Below, piece by piece: positions 33,420-44,721 of a DNA stretch of 64,000 bases; the first letter of the stretch is position 1, and every line of letters begins with the position of its first letter. Under the pieces are notes generated by a model that ran no database searches, was not told the origin of the DNA, and worked only from the letters and a program-made list of their open reading frames with translations. The position numbers and the translations under genes are program-made. The stretch comes from Saccharum officinarum (taxonomy: Eukaryota; Streptophyta; Magnoliopsida; Poales; Poaceae): positions 21,429,511 through 21,493,510 of the forward strand of contig CM036159.1 in assembly GCA_020631735.1 (NCBI GenBank). The letters run 5' to 3'.

Positions 33420-35775
33420 GGATTACCTGATTGCAGTCATGCAGGCACTGGGGTTTCCAAATTCTTGGTGCTCGCTTGTTATGAAGCGTATCTCGTCGGT
33501 CTCTTTCTCTGTCAGAGTACATGGGATTTTTTCAGACGGTTTTAAACCGACACGAGGAATCAGGCAGGGCGATCCGATATCACCGTATCTATTCGTGCTC
33601 TGAGGGTCTTTCGTGCATGTTGAAGAGTATTGGCCCTTTAGATATTTCCAGGGGCGTGCGGGTGAGCAGGAACGCTCCTTGGATATCCCACCTCCTCTCT
33701 TCGCGGACGACTCGCTGATATTCACTCAAGCGTCCAAAAGAGGGGCTGACCGGGTGGCTGCTATCCTTGATGACTACAATAGAGGGTCAGGGCAACTTGT
33801 CAATAAACACAAGTCGGCAGTGTTCTTTAGTCCAAATTGTCAGCAAGACTGCAAGGACGAAGTGCATGCGAGCCTGCAAATTCCAAACGAAGCTCTTGGA
33901 GAACATTACCTGGGTCTGCCTACCGCGGCTGAACGGGGGACTTCCGATGCCTTCAATTATGTACCGGCTCGTGTAAGAGGTTTTGTGGGAGGCTGAGCTG
34001 AAAAGAATTTGAGCTACACGGCAAGAGAAGTTCTACTTAAAGCTAATGCTCAATCAGTGCCAACTTACCCGATGTCTTGTTTTAAGCTATCACGGGTGGT
34101 TTGTCGAAAGCTCACATCGGCTGTCTCCAACTACTGGTGGGGGAGTTCATTAGACAACCACAAGATTCATTGGTTACGGTGGGAGAAATTGACTCGGCCA
34201 AAGTGTCAGGGTGGTATTGGTTTCAGAGACTTTGCTCTTTTTAATCAGGCGATGCTAGGCAAACAAGGTTGGAGACTGTTGGTTTGGCCGGAGTCGCTTT
34301 GTGCCAAGGTCCTAAAGGGGAAGTATTTTCCCAATGGTGACTTCTTGTCAGCGACCAAAAAGAAGCGTTCCTCGGCGAGGTGGAGATCGATCCTTCACGG
34401 TAGAGATGTTGTGAAACGTGGCCTGATCAAGCGAGTTGGTCTGGGCGAGATTGATGTGTGGGAGGATAATTGGATTCCGGGGCTCCGGCCTTTTAAGCCG
34501 TTGCTGAGATGGACAACTGCTACTGCTCAATTGGTGCGTGACCTATTTGTCCCTGTACACGGATTTGGGATGAGCAGGTTGTGCGCAGATCCTTCATGGC
34601 TTTGGAGGCAACAGAAGTACTAAAGATCAGGCTGGGTGCAAACCTGGAAACCGATGTGGTGGCCTGGGCGCTGGAAAAGAACAGCTTCTATTCAGTTCGT
34701 TCGGCGTACAGGTTACTGAAAGATGAGCAAGCTGCGGTGGCAATGGCTGCAAGGGGTGAAACCGATGCTTCTGGGGATGATCATGCCTGGAGGGCGGTTT
34801 GGAAATTAAATGTGCCCCCGAAGGTCCGTGTCTTTTGGTGGCGGGTTCTACATAATTCTCTGCCATCGAAGGTGGAGCTAAAGAGAAGACATGTCACCAT
34901 GGAGAGCTTCTGTGAGATGTGTGGTGATCCAGATGAATCCTTGTCCCACGTGATTTTTCTCTGCCCGTTGGCGAAGAGATTTTGGGCGGAGGTAAAGAAG
35001 GTTACGGGGGTGACAATTCCTAATCTTCACCCCTGCACATGGGCAACAGATGTCCTTCATATGGATGTGTGTTCCTCAACCACGGCAGCAATGATAATAT
35101 GTGGTGCCTGGTCACTGTGGTCTGGTCGGAATGGCAGGCGCCATGGTTACAAGGTGTGGGAGCCGGGAGCAGCGGCGCGGTATATCTCCTCCATGCTAGA
35201 GGAGCTGGCTTCTCTGAAGGTGCCAATGAAGATGGAGCAGCCGAGGCGTGCGATGACATGGAAGAAGCCGGATGAGGGCTGGCTGAAGGTTAATACTGAT
35301 GCAGCCTATGATCCTAACATGTGCACAGGCAGCGCGGGTGTGGTGATCCGTAACCATTTCGGGCTGGTGCAAGCAGCAGCGGCACGCTGGTTTGATGATG
35401 TACCGGATGTTTTGACAGCCGAGACATTGGCGGCAAAGGAGGGGCTTGAGCTGGCAGTTGAAAATGGCTGTGACCGAGTCGTTCTGGAGGTTGACTGCCG
35501 CAGCTTGAAGTCCTTGCTTGTCGATCGTGCTTGTGAGAGGTTGTCTATTGGTGGAATTTGTTCTGATATCACAGAGCTAGACATTTCTGATTTTAAAGTC
35601 GAATGGATGTGTAGGGATGCCAACTCGGTGGCCCATCACTGTGCACGAATGGTGACGGCCACGGAGCGCTCCCAGTTTTGGCTTGACTATTTCCTAGAGT
35701 GGTTATCAGGATTAACAGCCACTGATTGTACTCCTGCCATCTGATTAATGAAGTGCCATGTGATGCTAAAAAAAA
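33420..35775 (+). mobile_element. Truncated LINE with RT, zf-RVT and RNase H
   Basis: A plant LINE ORF2 without its endonuclease and RT N-terminus. It opens at [16 protein letters not shown] (RT fingers/palm), then [18 protein letters not shown] and FADDSLIF (catalytic FADD variant). The thumb (34009-34623) and zf-RVT (FCEMCGDPDESLSHVIFLC) follow, and then a C-terminal RNase H domain (KVNTDAAYD, GVVIRN, LAAKEGLELAVENGC) that ends at the TGA closing 35744. A short 3' UTR and an A8 tail (35768-35775) follow. Stops at 33604, 33994 and 34621 and changes of frame make it dead. Having RNase H, it belongs to a different LINE family from the one at 1395-8032. Confidence 0.88.
34581..35744 (+). pseudogene. 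LINE ORF2 C-terminus: zf-RVT and RNase H domain
   Basis: This 387-codon frame is the longest intact piece of the LINE. The first third carries VFWWRVLHNSLPSK and the Cys/His cluster of the zf-RVT domain. Residues from about 235 form an RNase H-like (RVT_3) domain: Asp in NTDAAYD, Glu in AAKEGLELA, Asp in LEVDCRSL and the final MCRDANSVAHHCA with Asp and His. All four expected acidic/His catalytic positions are present by eye. It overlaps the end of the preceding frame, so expression as a normal polyprotein is not possible. Confidence 0.85.
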
Positions 35776-36903
35776 CACGCCTAAATCTTGAACTTTGGAT
35801 CTGCCAAAATGATATGCCACGACTCTCGAAGAGTGTAAGAACACAATCTCTTTGTAGGGATGGAATCCAAATATCATAAACCCATATGTATAGTTTCTAT
35901 CGCAATAACCTGTGATGTCCACGACGCTCTCATCGTCATCAGAGTCCCAATCTAAATTCTTTTCCGCCTCCACCGTTGGTCCCAATTTAAATTCTTGATG
36001 GGAGTCATCACCTTGCAGAATCCAAGGTCTATCGGTTTGAGCATCAGGTTTGCCCCAGAAATGTGTTATCAAATCATGCTGGCTGACGCCGTGCTTGAAT
36101 ACCCACTGTGCCTTGCCATCAGATTCGTCGAGGAACCAAACGAGGACTCGACATTTGTCATTAATGATTGCTGCGAAATATATCCCATTCTTGGACTTTA
36201 CAAGATAAACTTCACATAAATCGTCACTTACAGTAGCGTATTCAGTCAAAGCCGTTGGCAATAAATAAATTAGTAAACAACTATTTATAAATATACTGAA
36301 AGTAAAAGTCACAACAAAAGATGGTTTAAGGAACGCAAGTGACAAACCTCAGAATAAAATGGCTGTTGCAATGCACATAGAGCACTCCGCGCCAATAAGC
36401 GGCGTCGCCATAAGCCCTCACACCATCGATTCTCCTCTGAAGCCCCTCATCGTCGTCGAGGGCAAAGCGCCTCTCCTCCCACCTCCCGGTCCTAGACGAG
36501 TAGGCACGCATGACGTACACCGGCGGCGGCCACTGCAACCCTTCCAATCGTTTCTTGTCCCCGACGCGGTTGAAAGGATGCTGCATCGAAATCACCTCGT
36601 AGGGGCGACACCGTTGGATCGAACGCAAGGTAGGACCAATACGAACCGACGCCCTCGTGGCCCTCGGGCAAGCCGTCGCAGGGAGGCAAGCGCGCCGACC
36701 GTCTCGTCGCTGGGTTCACCACGACGGCCTCGTGTTCCTCGAGCAGGAGGGAGCCCGTTGCAGCAGTCCACGATCTCTATGTAGTCGGCGCCGAAGCCGT
36801 CCAGGTCCATCCGCACGAAGCTTTCGAGCCTGCCGGCGACCCTACGCGCCATCGATGGCCGGGCGAAGAAGTCCGGGCCACTCGTACGACTCGACGAAGA
36901 TGC
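35776..36903 (-). pseudogene. F-box protein gene relic, 3' part
   Basis: Minus-strand frames give the F-box-associated half of a grass F-box/DUF-type protein: RPSMARRVAGRLESF, DCCNGL, VNPATRRSARLPP, SYWSYLAFDPTVSP, YEVISMQHPF, SSRTGRWEERRF and YWRGVLYVHCNSHFILR. A donor-like GAG|GTTTGT is at about 36347, and a downstream exon-like stretch holds YLVKSKNGIYFAAI, VLVWFLDESDG, GFHPYKEIVFLHSS and RVVAYHF. Reading requires several frame changes (near 36880, 36760 and 36600), and the C-terminus stops at the LINE A-tail at 35775. It continues upstream at 42890-43079 across a LINE insertion. Such F-box proteins act as SCF ubiquitin-ligase substrate adaptors; this copy cannot. Confidence 0.75.
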
Positions 36904-36907
36904 GGGG

Positions 36908-38911
36908 GTGAACTGGGCACTTGTGGAGGCCGAGCACATCAAGCGAGGATGGGATGGCGACTCCGCGACCCCCAACCCCACCCAGCCCACCGGCCACCTC
37001 TCACCCTCCGACCTCCCCAACGGTAAGGGGCCATCCTCCCTCTCCCCCGACGCCATCCCCTACTTCCCATCGGGGACTCCGGGCCGCTCCAAGGCCACGA
37101 GGTGGTCCACTGAGTCCGACTTCAGCGACGACGACACCGACACCGATTCCGCCCGCGCCACCTTGGATCTGACCGCGCGGCCGTCCACCGGAGCTCTCCG
37201 GCACAGGCAGACTTGGGGGCAGGGCCCATAGCCCAGCCACACTCCTGTGCCATTGAGGGACGGCCGGTGGAAGTCGCAGATCCAGATCGGATCGAGATCC
37301 AGCGCCGCCCTCCCAGGCATCGGGGGAAGCGGCGGAGAAGGCCTCGCCACTCAAGGCGCTACCTTGAGCACACCCAGGAGCACGGCCATGAGTTCGAGCA
37401 CGCCGCGGTACACTCCTCCTCTGCACCACGTCGCTCCAGTGATCTCGGAGGAGCTGGTGGCCGTGTGCCACCTCACCCCAACCCGGGCAGTCGTGCTGCT
37501 GGGGAGGGGCGCCGGCCTGTTCACCAAAGGCTTGGGCGCCGGATCTCCTCCGACGGACGCGTGCCGGTGCACCTCCGGCTCGGGCCTCGCGTCCCCAGCC
37601 GTGGACGCCGCTGGATCTCTCTGCCTGACGCCGACGGTTGGAGGGAGGTTCTCAACCGGCAAGGGGATGGCCCTGAGCAAGCAGCTGGTGCAAGGGCGGC
37701 CGGGGGCGGCGGCCGCCAGCGACGACGGAAGTGGATCCCCGAGGCCCTGAGGGGTCGGTGCCTCAATTGCCTGTCGTTCACCCACCGCATCGCGACTTGC
37801 CGTCGACCCCTGCGCTGCATGAACTGTCACGGCACCAGGCACATGGCCCGCGACTGCAAGCGACTGCGCTCACCGGCGAACGGCGCGGGCGGCGACATCC
37901 CGGCCAAGGACCACTTAGGCGAGGCCCGGAGAGCGACGGCACCCCGGCCGCTTTCCAGGCCTGCGTCTACGACGACGGCGGCTCGGGCGATGGCAACTGC
38001 AACCGGTTTCATCCGGGCATGGTCCCGTTTGTAGCGGCGCCATGCGAGGACACTGGGCCTCTCGCTTGGGTTGACCCGATGCTCGATGAACTCGATGCTT
38101 CGCTTGTCGCCAGTCGGTCGGTGGGTGCTTTGGCACTTGGGGGCCTGTCTACTCCGCCTGCGGCCCCTCTAGGGGCTCAGGCTAGGTTGATGGACGTCCG
38201 TTCGCCACCACCGATGGTTCACCTCAACTTTGCGGATGCTAAGGCGTCGGGGGTGGAGGCTGAGGCCCCCTCGTCGCACGTCAACAACACGGGTCAGCTA
38301 GACATCGTCGCTGGCGATGCGGCTCTTGCCGTGTCGGAGGCGGCCTTGGCTATGGATCTCTGCCCTTCAGGCCCGGACGTATGCGGCTCGGGCGAAACTG
38401 CCTCGGCGATGGTATTGGCGGGGAGATCCCCTCCATCCATGCCGACTGTCGCTGCGGCTGCGTTGACGTTTGATGAGAGTTTGGAGGAGCGGCTCTGTCT
38501 TCCTTTGCAGACGCCCCTCATCCAGGGGCCGCCGAGGTTGCGTAGACCGCGAACGCCGGCTCCGGTTACGTCGTTGCGGCGCTGTGAGCGCATTGCTGCC
38601 CAACCGCGCGAGACAGACATCACCAAACGGGCTCAACGTGTTCTTATAAACAAGCTAGGATTGGAGGCTCCGTCCCCTAATTTTGCCTCCGACACGGTGC
38701 GCAAATACAAGGCGGCATTTCGGGAGCCGCTTTCAGACTCCACCCATGACGTGCTACAACTTCTTCTTGGTGGGGAGTTCGATGTGGCGGAATCGCCCAG
38801 TTTAGCACGCTTTCAGGGCGCTTGCCTTCCACTAGGCACTAAGAGCCCTGAAAGTGAGCTACACCAGATGATTCCGTCGAGCACACCCGACGGGAGAACT
38901 CGAACGCTCCA
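36908..38911 (+). pseudogene. LINE ORF1 (nucleic-acid-binding gag-like protein)
   Basis: Three overlapping frames follow one another: 36908-37231 (acidic SDFSDDDTDTD stretch, proline-rich), 37213-38034 (Arg-rich) and 37731-38978. Around 37750-37860 they encode two CCHC-type knuckles: CLNCLSFTHRIATC and CMNCHGTRHMARDC. Two or more small frameshifts have broken the original ORF. The frame 37731 onward reaches ...GRTRT at 38906; after the nested LTR it resumes in the same frame at 42649 with FDPVAMELNMIGLDDEDN and a stop (42702-42704). ORF1 proteins coat LINE RNA; here only the coding remnants remain. Confidence 0.75.
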
Positions 38912-41900
38912 CATTTTACACCCGGGATCCAATAATGAGTACAAACTTACAATACTTAGGTCATTTCATACAACATAGAGTCTCAGAAATAGTTATTACA
39001 ATACCAGAGGTTCAGAGTGCAATAATCTAACAGCGGAAATTAAATAACGTCTACGCAACGAGATGAGAATCCGTCTGTGCCCACCAGAAGAATTCTCCAC
39101 ACAAGGCCTACCTGCTCAAGGTGCACCTGCAACAAGGGTAAAATAACCCTGAGTACACAATGTACTCGCAAGACTTACCCGACTAGGGATTATATTTCCC
39201 CGACTCTCAAGGATTATGGTAGGCTTTATGGCTGGTGGGTTTTCTTGTTTGCGAGAAGCAGCACTAAGAGTGTGTCCTTAATTCTGAACTTTTTAGAAGC
39301 CGTATTTTATTCATTAACCAATAATCTATGTAAGCACCTATGCTATAATCAAGCAAAAGTTGAGCAATTCAGGACCATTTCTTCATCATTTCATTAGCCA
39401 ATCATTACTACGATGCCAGAGCGTAGCCAAGCCGTACCGTCACGCAGAAACGGCGATTCACGAATCAATGTGCCCAGCTGGGTACCCCGAAAAACACACG
39501 CCTCGCTTGTACCCTAGGCACAAGCAAGACCAACCCGTTCTCCTCCTGTCACGGGTTTCCAGGTCCCCGTCCAAACTTGGACTCCTAGCTCCCGTACTTG
39601 AGGCCCGGCCTCAATACGGTGCTAAGACCTCCACCTATCCCCGCCTCCAATCAGTCGGTCCGGAAAGAGCCGGAGCCCATGACAAGAGAGTAACAAGTCT
39701 TCCTAGCCCCCATCCGCTAGTATATGCTCGGGATAAGAAGATATGTGACTTGACCAGGGTCCATGCAACGAACGGTCCTTAATTGACACGGACAGGGAAA
39801 CAGTGCAACCCAATTATGCTCCGTGGCCGTGGGACATAACTTGCTACACCCACCAATACCCATACCACATCCCTGTCCGGTCGCCATTTCCTTTCCACCA
39901 TGTTATCCAAAATGTAATAATCATATGAGTAACTCTCTATTGTGAGCAACGACAGGTTGCTCACTCTACCGATAATCCTAAGCAAAGCAACTACGCGATC
40001 CTGTACTAGTAAGACTCATGGGTATGTATATATGCATGTGGGCATCATAAAATTCCTGTAACTTAAATGCACAACATTTAAATATAAATCAGATTTGCAA
40101 AAACAAGGGTTATGCACCGGGGCTTGCCTTGGGCAGGCGCAAAGTCGGAGGTGTCAGTAGCGGAAGGCTCCTGGAACTCCTCAGGTACGAAGATTTCCTC
40201 CTCGTATTCCTCGATGACCTCCTCGTAGTCCGGCTCCTCCACGGCCACGTACTCGCCTCCCTCGTGATCTACATGCATGCAATGGTAGGACCACACTTAA
40301 AAGGATGACACGGTAACCCTAATAGCTAATATGCTAAGCTATCATCTTTCTACTAACAAGGTTAACTTGAAGCAATCCAACTTTGGCAACTAACAAGCGC
40401 ACCACTTTCCGATTACCGATTTACTACAAGCACTACTAGGGAAAATTAGATACCCTAATAAACAAGCTATTTAATGGCCATAAAAATTACAGTAAGCATC
40501 TAACAATATTAAGCAGCTACTGTAAAAAATTTTAGAGCTAGGGCTGTCCTCGATTTGCCACGAAAATTCCTACAAAAAGGTTGCAGTAAAAGAAACGTCG
40601 CTTTATGCATTAATTTAAACGACCGAGCAACACTATAGCACTGCACCAAAGAAAATTACTATCTGACAGAGCATGAATTTAGAAAGTCAACAAAAGTGGT
40701 TTCATGATTTTTGGACATTTACGCAGATCACTAAAATTCCTCAAAGTTTGCTTCAAAAACTAAATTACAAAGTATTTCTAAAATCGCTAAATCCAGAAAA
40801 CCGTTTTCCCGGGCGGCCCGACCGCGCGGCCCACCTCGCGCCGCGCGCAGCACGCGCTCGCGCACGCGGCCCACGAGACTCGGCCCATGGCCGGGGAAAA
40901 CCCGCGCGCGCCAGCACACTTTGCAAAAGAGACCCCAGGCTAGCTACAAATGGCGCGACCAACAACGCACTATTCCCGCACTCCGAGACCTTGTACAAGC
41001 ACCCTTCTGAAAACTCGTCTTTACAACTAGGCGGTCCCCGACGTTCCTCCGCACGCCGGCGCGGCTCTGGCCGGCACTGGCCGGTTACGCCAGCCAGAGG
41101 AAGACCTCTACCTTGCACCTAAGGGGGAAACACCCACTTACCAAGCGACCCGCGATGATGGACGGTGGTTCGGAGAGCGGAGACGAAGCAGGGCGACTCC
41201 TCCACGGCAGCGGCAACCTGCAGGGAGTGGCGCCGCCGTTCCGGTGAGCTGCGGCCAAGGCAAACCGAACGAGGTGATCTACGAGCATCGGTGACTTACC
41301 ACGAACACGGCCGAGGTGGTGGCTTTGTCCGAGCTTGCCCGAGACGACCTGGCCACGCGTGCCCGAAGGGCAAGACGGCGCTCCGCGGCGGCGCGGGCGC
41401 ATCACCGAAGAAACAGGGCGCCACAACCACGACGACGGTGAGCACCACGCAAAGGGGACCAAGGAGGCTCGAGAGGTGCGACCAATTGGCCTGGGACGGT
41501 CGGTGGAAACGGTTCAAGAAAAAGGGGAAGTTCCGACCGAGAATAGCGCGGTCAGACCTACACTCTAATTGGAAGCCGTCGCAGCTCCAAAAGCTTAGGT
41601 GCACGGTCGGGGAGGTGGGCCAGGTCGCTGCGACCCTACGCCCACGTCGAATTGGCGTGAGATGGAGGAGACAGTAAGGGGCTCAAAGGCGGTTCCAAAG
41701 CGGCGATGGCGGAAACAGGGGAGAACGGCAAGTCGCCCAACTCGAAAAAGGCAGCTGGGCTGAGCTGAGCTGGTAGAGCTGGTACGGTGAGTTACTCCCA
41801 ACCCGACACAAGCGCACGCCTGTTGTCCGCCTAACCCAGACGGTGCCGTGCTAGCGAGGCCGGGGCAGCCACCGACCACGCGACGACGCGACGGCGAGGC

Positions 41901-42648
41901 AAGGGCGGCACGGTGCGGGACCACCCCAACAGCGGCGGGACACGCAACCCTCGCACGACGTCAACTGCCACAGCAACAGGGCACGGCAGCCTCGGCCGGC
42001 TTCCAACCGCGGCTGCGCGCGGGCCCGAGACGCAACGCAGCGCGACGCACACAGCGACCACGCGGTGACCGCGCTCGGCTGGCCAACCAACCGCGACACG
42101 GCACGCGCACGAATCTTAAAGTCCCTGTCACGCCAAAACGAGTGATCGAGCGACCGAACGATCTTCACCAACACCAAGAGGGTACACTAGGCTATCGTTC
42201 TGAGCCAAAACATACCGCCACCAAGGAACTAGATTTCACGGAACGGACTCGCCAACACGGCCTTGCCAAGCTGTCACACGACTTGAGAAAACACTAAGTC
42301 CAGGGTTGAATTACGTTGCGAGTTCGCGTTTCAGGTTATTAGAAAAGCTAGCTAACGAACTTACTTCGCCCCCGCACAGGTTGCAGTACACTCCTCGAAA
42401 ACATTACTTCACAACTCGTTAAAGCGTTATATACAAGTTCTATAACAGTTTTGTTAAATAAAATTCGTTTTGAACCTTAATCGCTACAACACGGTTAACG
42501 CGGAAACCTTCAATTTAATATTTTCATTAGCTAATTCGATTTACTAAAATGATCCCACGAACAAGGCGCAAGCTAAAACACATAAATAAAAAAAACTCAT
42601 GACATGTTTAAGTGCAAGGTTACACACGGTAACACCGAGGGTGTTACA
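38912..42648. repeat. Probable solo LTR (3.7 kb) nested in LINE ORF1
   Basis: The right end is GGGTGTTACA; the left end reads CATTTTACACCC, plausibly a mutated TG-terminus. The flanking five bases, CTCCA (38907-38911) and TTCGA (42649-42653), match at only three positions. Removing this block plus one five-base copy restores the LINE ORF1 reading frame exactly, which supports these limits. The interior lacks gag/pol motifs. The many GC-rich ORFs between 40673 and 42297 overlap on both strands and have no domain. Size and composition resemble long-LTR Ty3 elements; lineage unresolved. Confidence 0.6.
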
Positions 42649-42889
42649 TTCGACCCAGTGGCCATGGAGCTGAACATGATCGGGTTGGACGACGAGGATA
42701 ATTAGTCCATAGACACCAGCACCTTTGTCGTTATAGTTTTATGTAATTACAACCTCGTGCGAGTGTCGTAAAGGTGTGGGATATGATTTTCGGTAATCTA
42801 CGGATTACCGTAAGTTCACCTTCCTGTAACAAAACTCTTTTTTTCTACTTAATGAAATACGTGCTATAGCACGTTCTCGAAAAAAAAAA

Positions 42890-43079
42890 ACTCGATGAAG
42901 ATGCCGCCCACCGTGAGAGGGAGGAGGTCCGGGCGCAGCAGCTGGCGGCAGCGGTCGTCGACGACGGCGCGCCACTCCCTGCAGACGCAGCGCGACACGG
43001 TGAGGCTGCGCGGCGCCAGGCGGGCTAGGACGTCCGCGAGCACGTCGTCCGGAAGCCGCAGGCGCCGCGGGTCCTCCAT
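42890..43079 (-). pseudogene. F-box gene relic, 5' exon with the F-box
   Basis: ATG at 43077-43079 (minus strand), then an F-box motif: LRLPDDVLADVLARLAPRSL followed by RCVCREWRAVVDD, the classic Leu-Pro...hydrophobic...Cys-Lys/Arg-x-Trp pattern that binds SKP1. The frame continues RPDLLPLTVGGIFIE and then runs into the LINE A-tail. The rest of the gene resumes at 36903 with the duplicated target site, so one gene was cut by the LINE. Confidence 0.8.
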
Positions 43080-43783
43080 CCCGTATTCCCGTCCACCGAT
43101 CTGCGTGCGGCGCGATTCCTCTGAATCTCGGATTCTCGGTACGCAAGGAAGGTACATACGCCGTTTTTTTTTTAACGCCGTGGGTGCATGGGTCGAATCC
43201 CGTCCGGTTTGGAACGACTCTCGAGTTGGGCCGGGCCATCCTGCACGGCACGGAACAGGAGCCACCACCGGCTCTCGGCCCATATATGCCCCGTTACGCC
43301 TACTCGAGGGCGGTTCTCTTCTGGCGCCGCCGGTGGCCGCTCGTCTGGTACTCAGGTGTGTAGTTATTAGTAACTAAAAACTGATAACCAGGGGCAACAG
43401 AAGATCACTGTGTAGTAGGAGCCATGCATACTTTAGTGCGTGGATTATCAACATAGTCCATCTAGGTGCCGATAACATGCATCAAAGCCTTGGGGTCATT
43501 TAGTACTTTAACCCCTTCCTCTTCGAGACAAGCTCATCGAACTTCTTCCCTTTTCATCTGAAACTAGAAGGTGACTATTGAGAAGAAGAGAAGCAGCTAA
43601 GTGAAACCAGCAGACAACATTAACAGCGAAAATAAATTATTAGACATTCAGAACGCAATACAATGATGCTTCAATGCCCCTTTAAATAACTGGTAAAGCT
43701 CTTTACATGGACTAATATATGTGCTCCCTCCATTTCAAATTATGAGTCATTTCAATGATGAGCGCGTCATGACTTTGGGCGTT
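43080..43783. other. Intergenic DNA upstream of the F-box relic
   Basis: No gene seen. A short stretch at about 43720-43760 (CTCCCTCCATTTCAAATTATGAGTC) resembles one end of a Stowaway MITE; a matching second end is not evident. Confidence 0.5.
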
Positions 43784-44171
43784 GGATGATAGATTCTAGT
43801 TGGGTGCCCAACGCCAACGCTGGACGAACCGCCGATGTGGATGATAGATTTCCAATGGGTGTCCAACATTGGATGAACCGCCGATGTGGGTGATAGATTT
43901 CAGTGGGTGCCTAACGTTGGACGAACCACCGCCGTGGATGATAGATTCCAACTCATGATGGGTGAGCTCATCAATGGGTGCCCAACGTTCAACGAACCGC
44001 CACCGTGGATGATAGATTATAGTTCACCATGGATGAGCTCATTGGGTACCCAGCGTTGGAACCGCCGCCGTGGATGATAGATTCCAGTTCACTATGGATG
44101 AGCACATTGGGGTGCCCAAACATTTAGGTCATTGGGTGCCCAACATTCAACGAACCGAACCGCCGCTGACC
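43784..44171. repeat. Minisatellite of about six GGATGATAGATT...CGAACCGCC units
   Basis: Units start near 43784, 43839, 43888, 43936, 44007 and 44072. Each opens with GGATGATAGATT (one with GGGTGATAGATT), continues GGGTGCCCAACGTTGG and ends GAACCGCCGCCGTG with variation. Early units are about 48-55 bp; later ones are longer because of an added CATGATGGGTGAGCTCAT-like segment. The ORF at 43886-44077 is the translation of this repeat and is not a gene. Confidence 0.85.
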
Positions 44172-44721
44172 TAGGGGGAGAATAATTTACACTGTCAAAT
44201 TAGTTTCATTACATTTTACATGAAATATATGTTCATAGTGCATTTACTTGAACACGTGTATATGTTAGATTAGCTAGCTATGCTTGACAGTAATCTATGT
44301 AGCTAGTATAAAATACCGGAGTACTACTGTGATGGAGTAACGTTTCTGCTTTTTTATTTACCCCTTCTCTCACAGAAGAGGCTTTTTTAGAGGACTCAGA
44401 GAAAAAGCTAGTTTTTTTTGTCCGAGAAACAGAGAAAAAAAGCTAGTAATAAAGGAGAAAAATATGAATAAGGCCTGGCCCACGTCTAATGATCCCGTGT
44501 TGGGCCGGGCTGGGCTTGATCTCCGTCCCGATTGAGATCGTCACCGGCTCACCCCGTCAGCCACGCAGGCCGCGGGCAGACCATCCCCGCAGCGAACTCA
44601 CCGAAGGCAGACCGCACCGCACCCCCAGACTCGATACTGCAGGAGCGACCGAGAGAGGCCGACGCGCACCAGCAGATCCCAATCTCACCGGAGAGGAGGG
44701 AGAGGGCGACCGGCGGCGGCG
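44172..44721 (+). promoter_or_regulatory. Upstream region and 5' UTR of the 44722 gene
   Basis: AT-rich to about 44470, then GC-rich with CCCACGTC, GGGCCGGGC and TTGGGCC words common in grass proximal promoters. A likely 5' UTR (44550-44721) is rich in CCGCA and GAGAGAG. No clear TATA box near the expected start. Confidence 0.4.

Larger units (their letters stand above)
36904..42889 (+). mobile_element. LINE copy with ORF1 and 3' tail but no ORF2
   Basis: Flanked by a 15-bp duplication with one mismatch: ACTCGACGAAGATGC at 36889-36903 and ACTCGATGAAGATGC at 42890-42904. The 3' end is a 3' UTR with the grass-LINE ending CTACTTAATGAAATACGTGC and an A-run (about 42880-42889). Inside, only an ORF1-type gag is recognisable; after its stop at 42702-42704 there are under 190 bp to the A-run. 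A 3.7 kb LTR (38912-42648) is nested within. Without that LTR the element is about 2.25 kb. It sits in the F-box exon in opposite orientation. Confidence 0.78.

Noticed and set aside
38294..38636. Minus-strand ORFs of 89-110 codons
   Set aside because: Shadows of the plus-strand LINE ORF1 frame.
40673..42297. Many ORFs of 100-170 codons on both strands
   Set aside because: They lie in the long LTR nested in the LINE and show no domain; the frames overlap fully and are GC-driven.
43886..44077. 63-codon ORF
   Set aside because: It is the translation of the minisatellite units.
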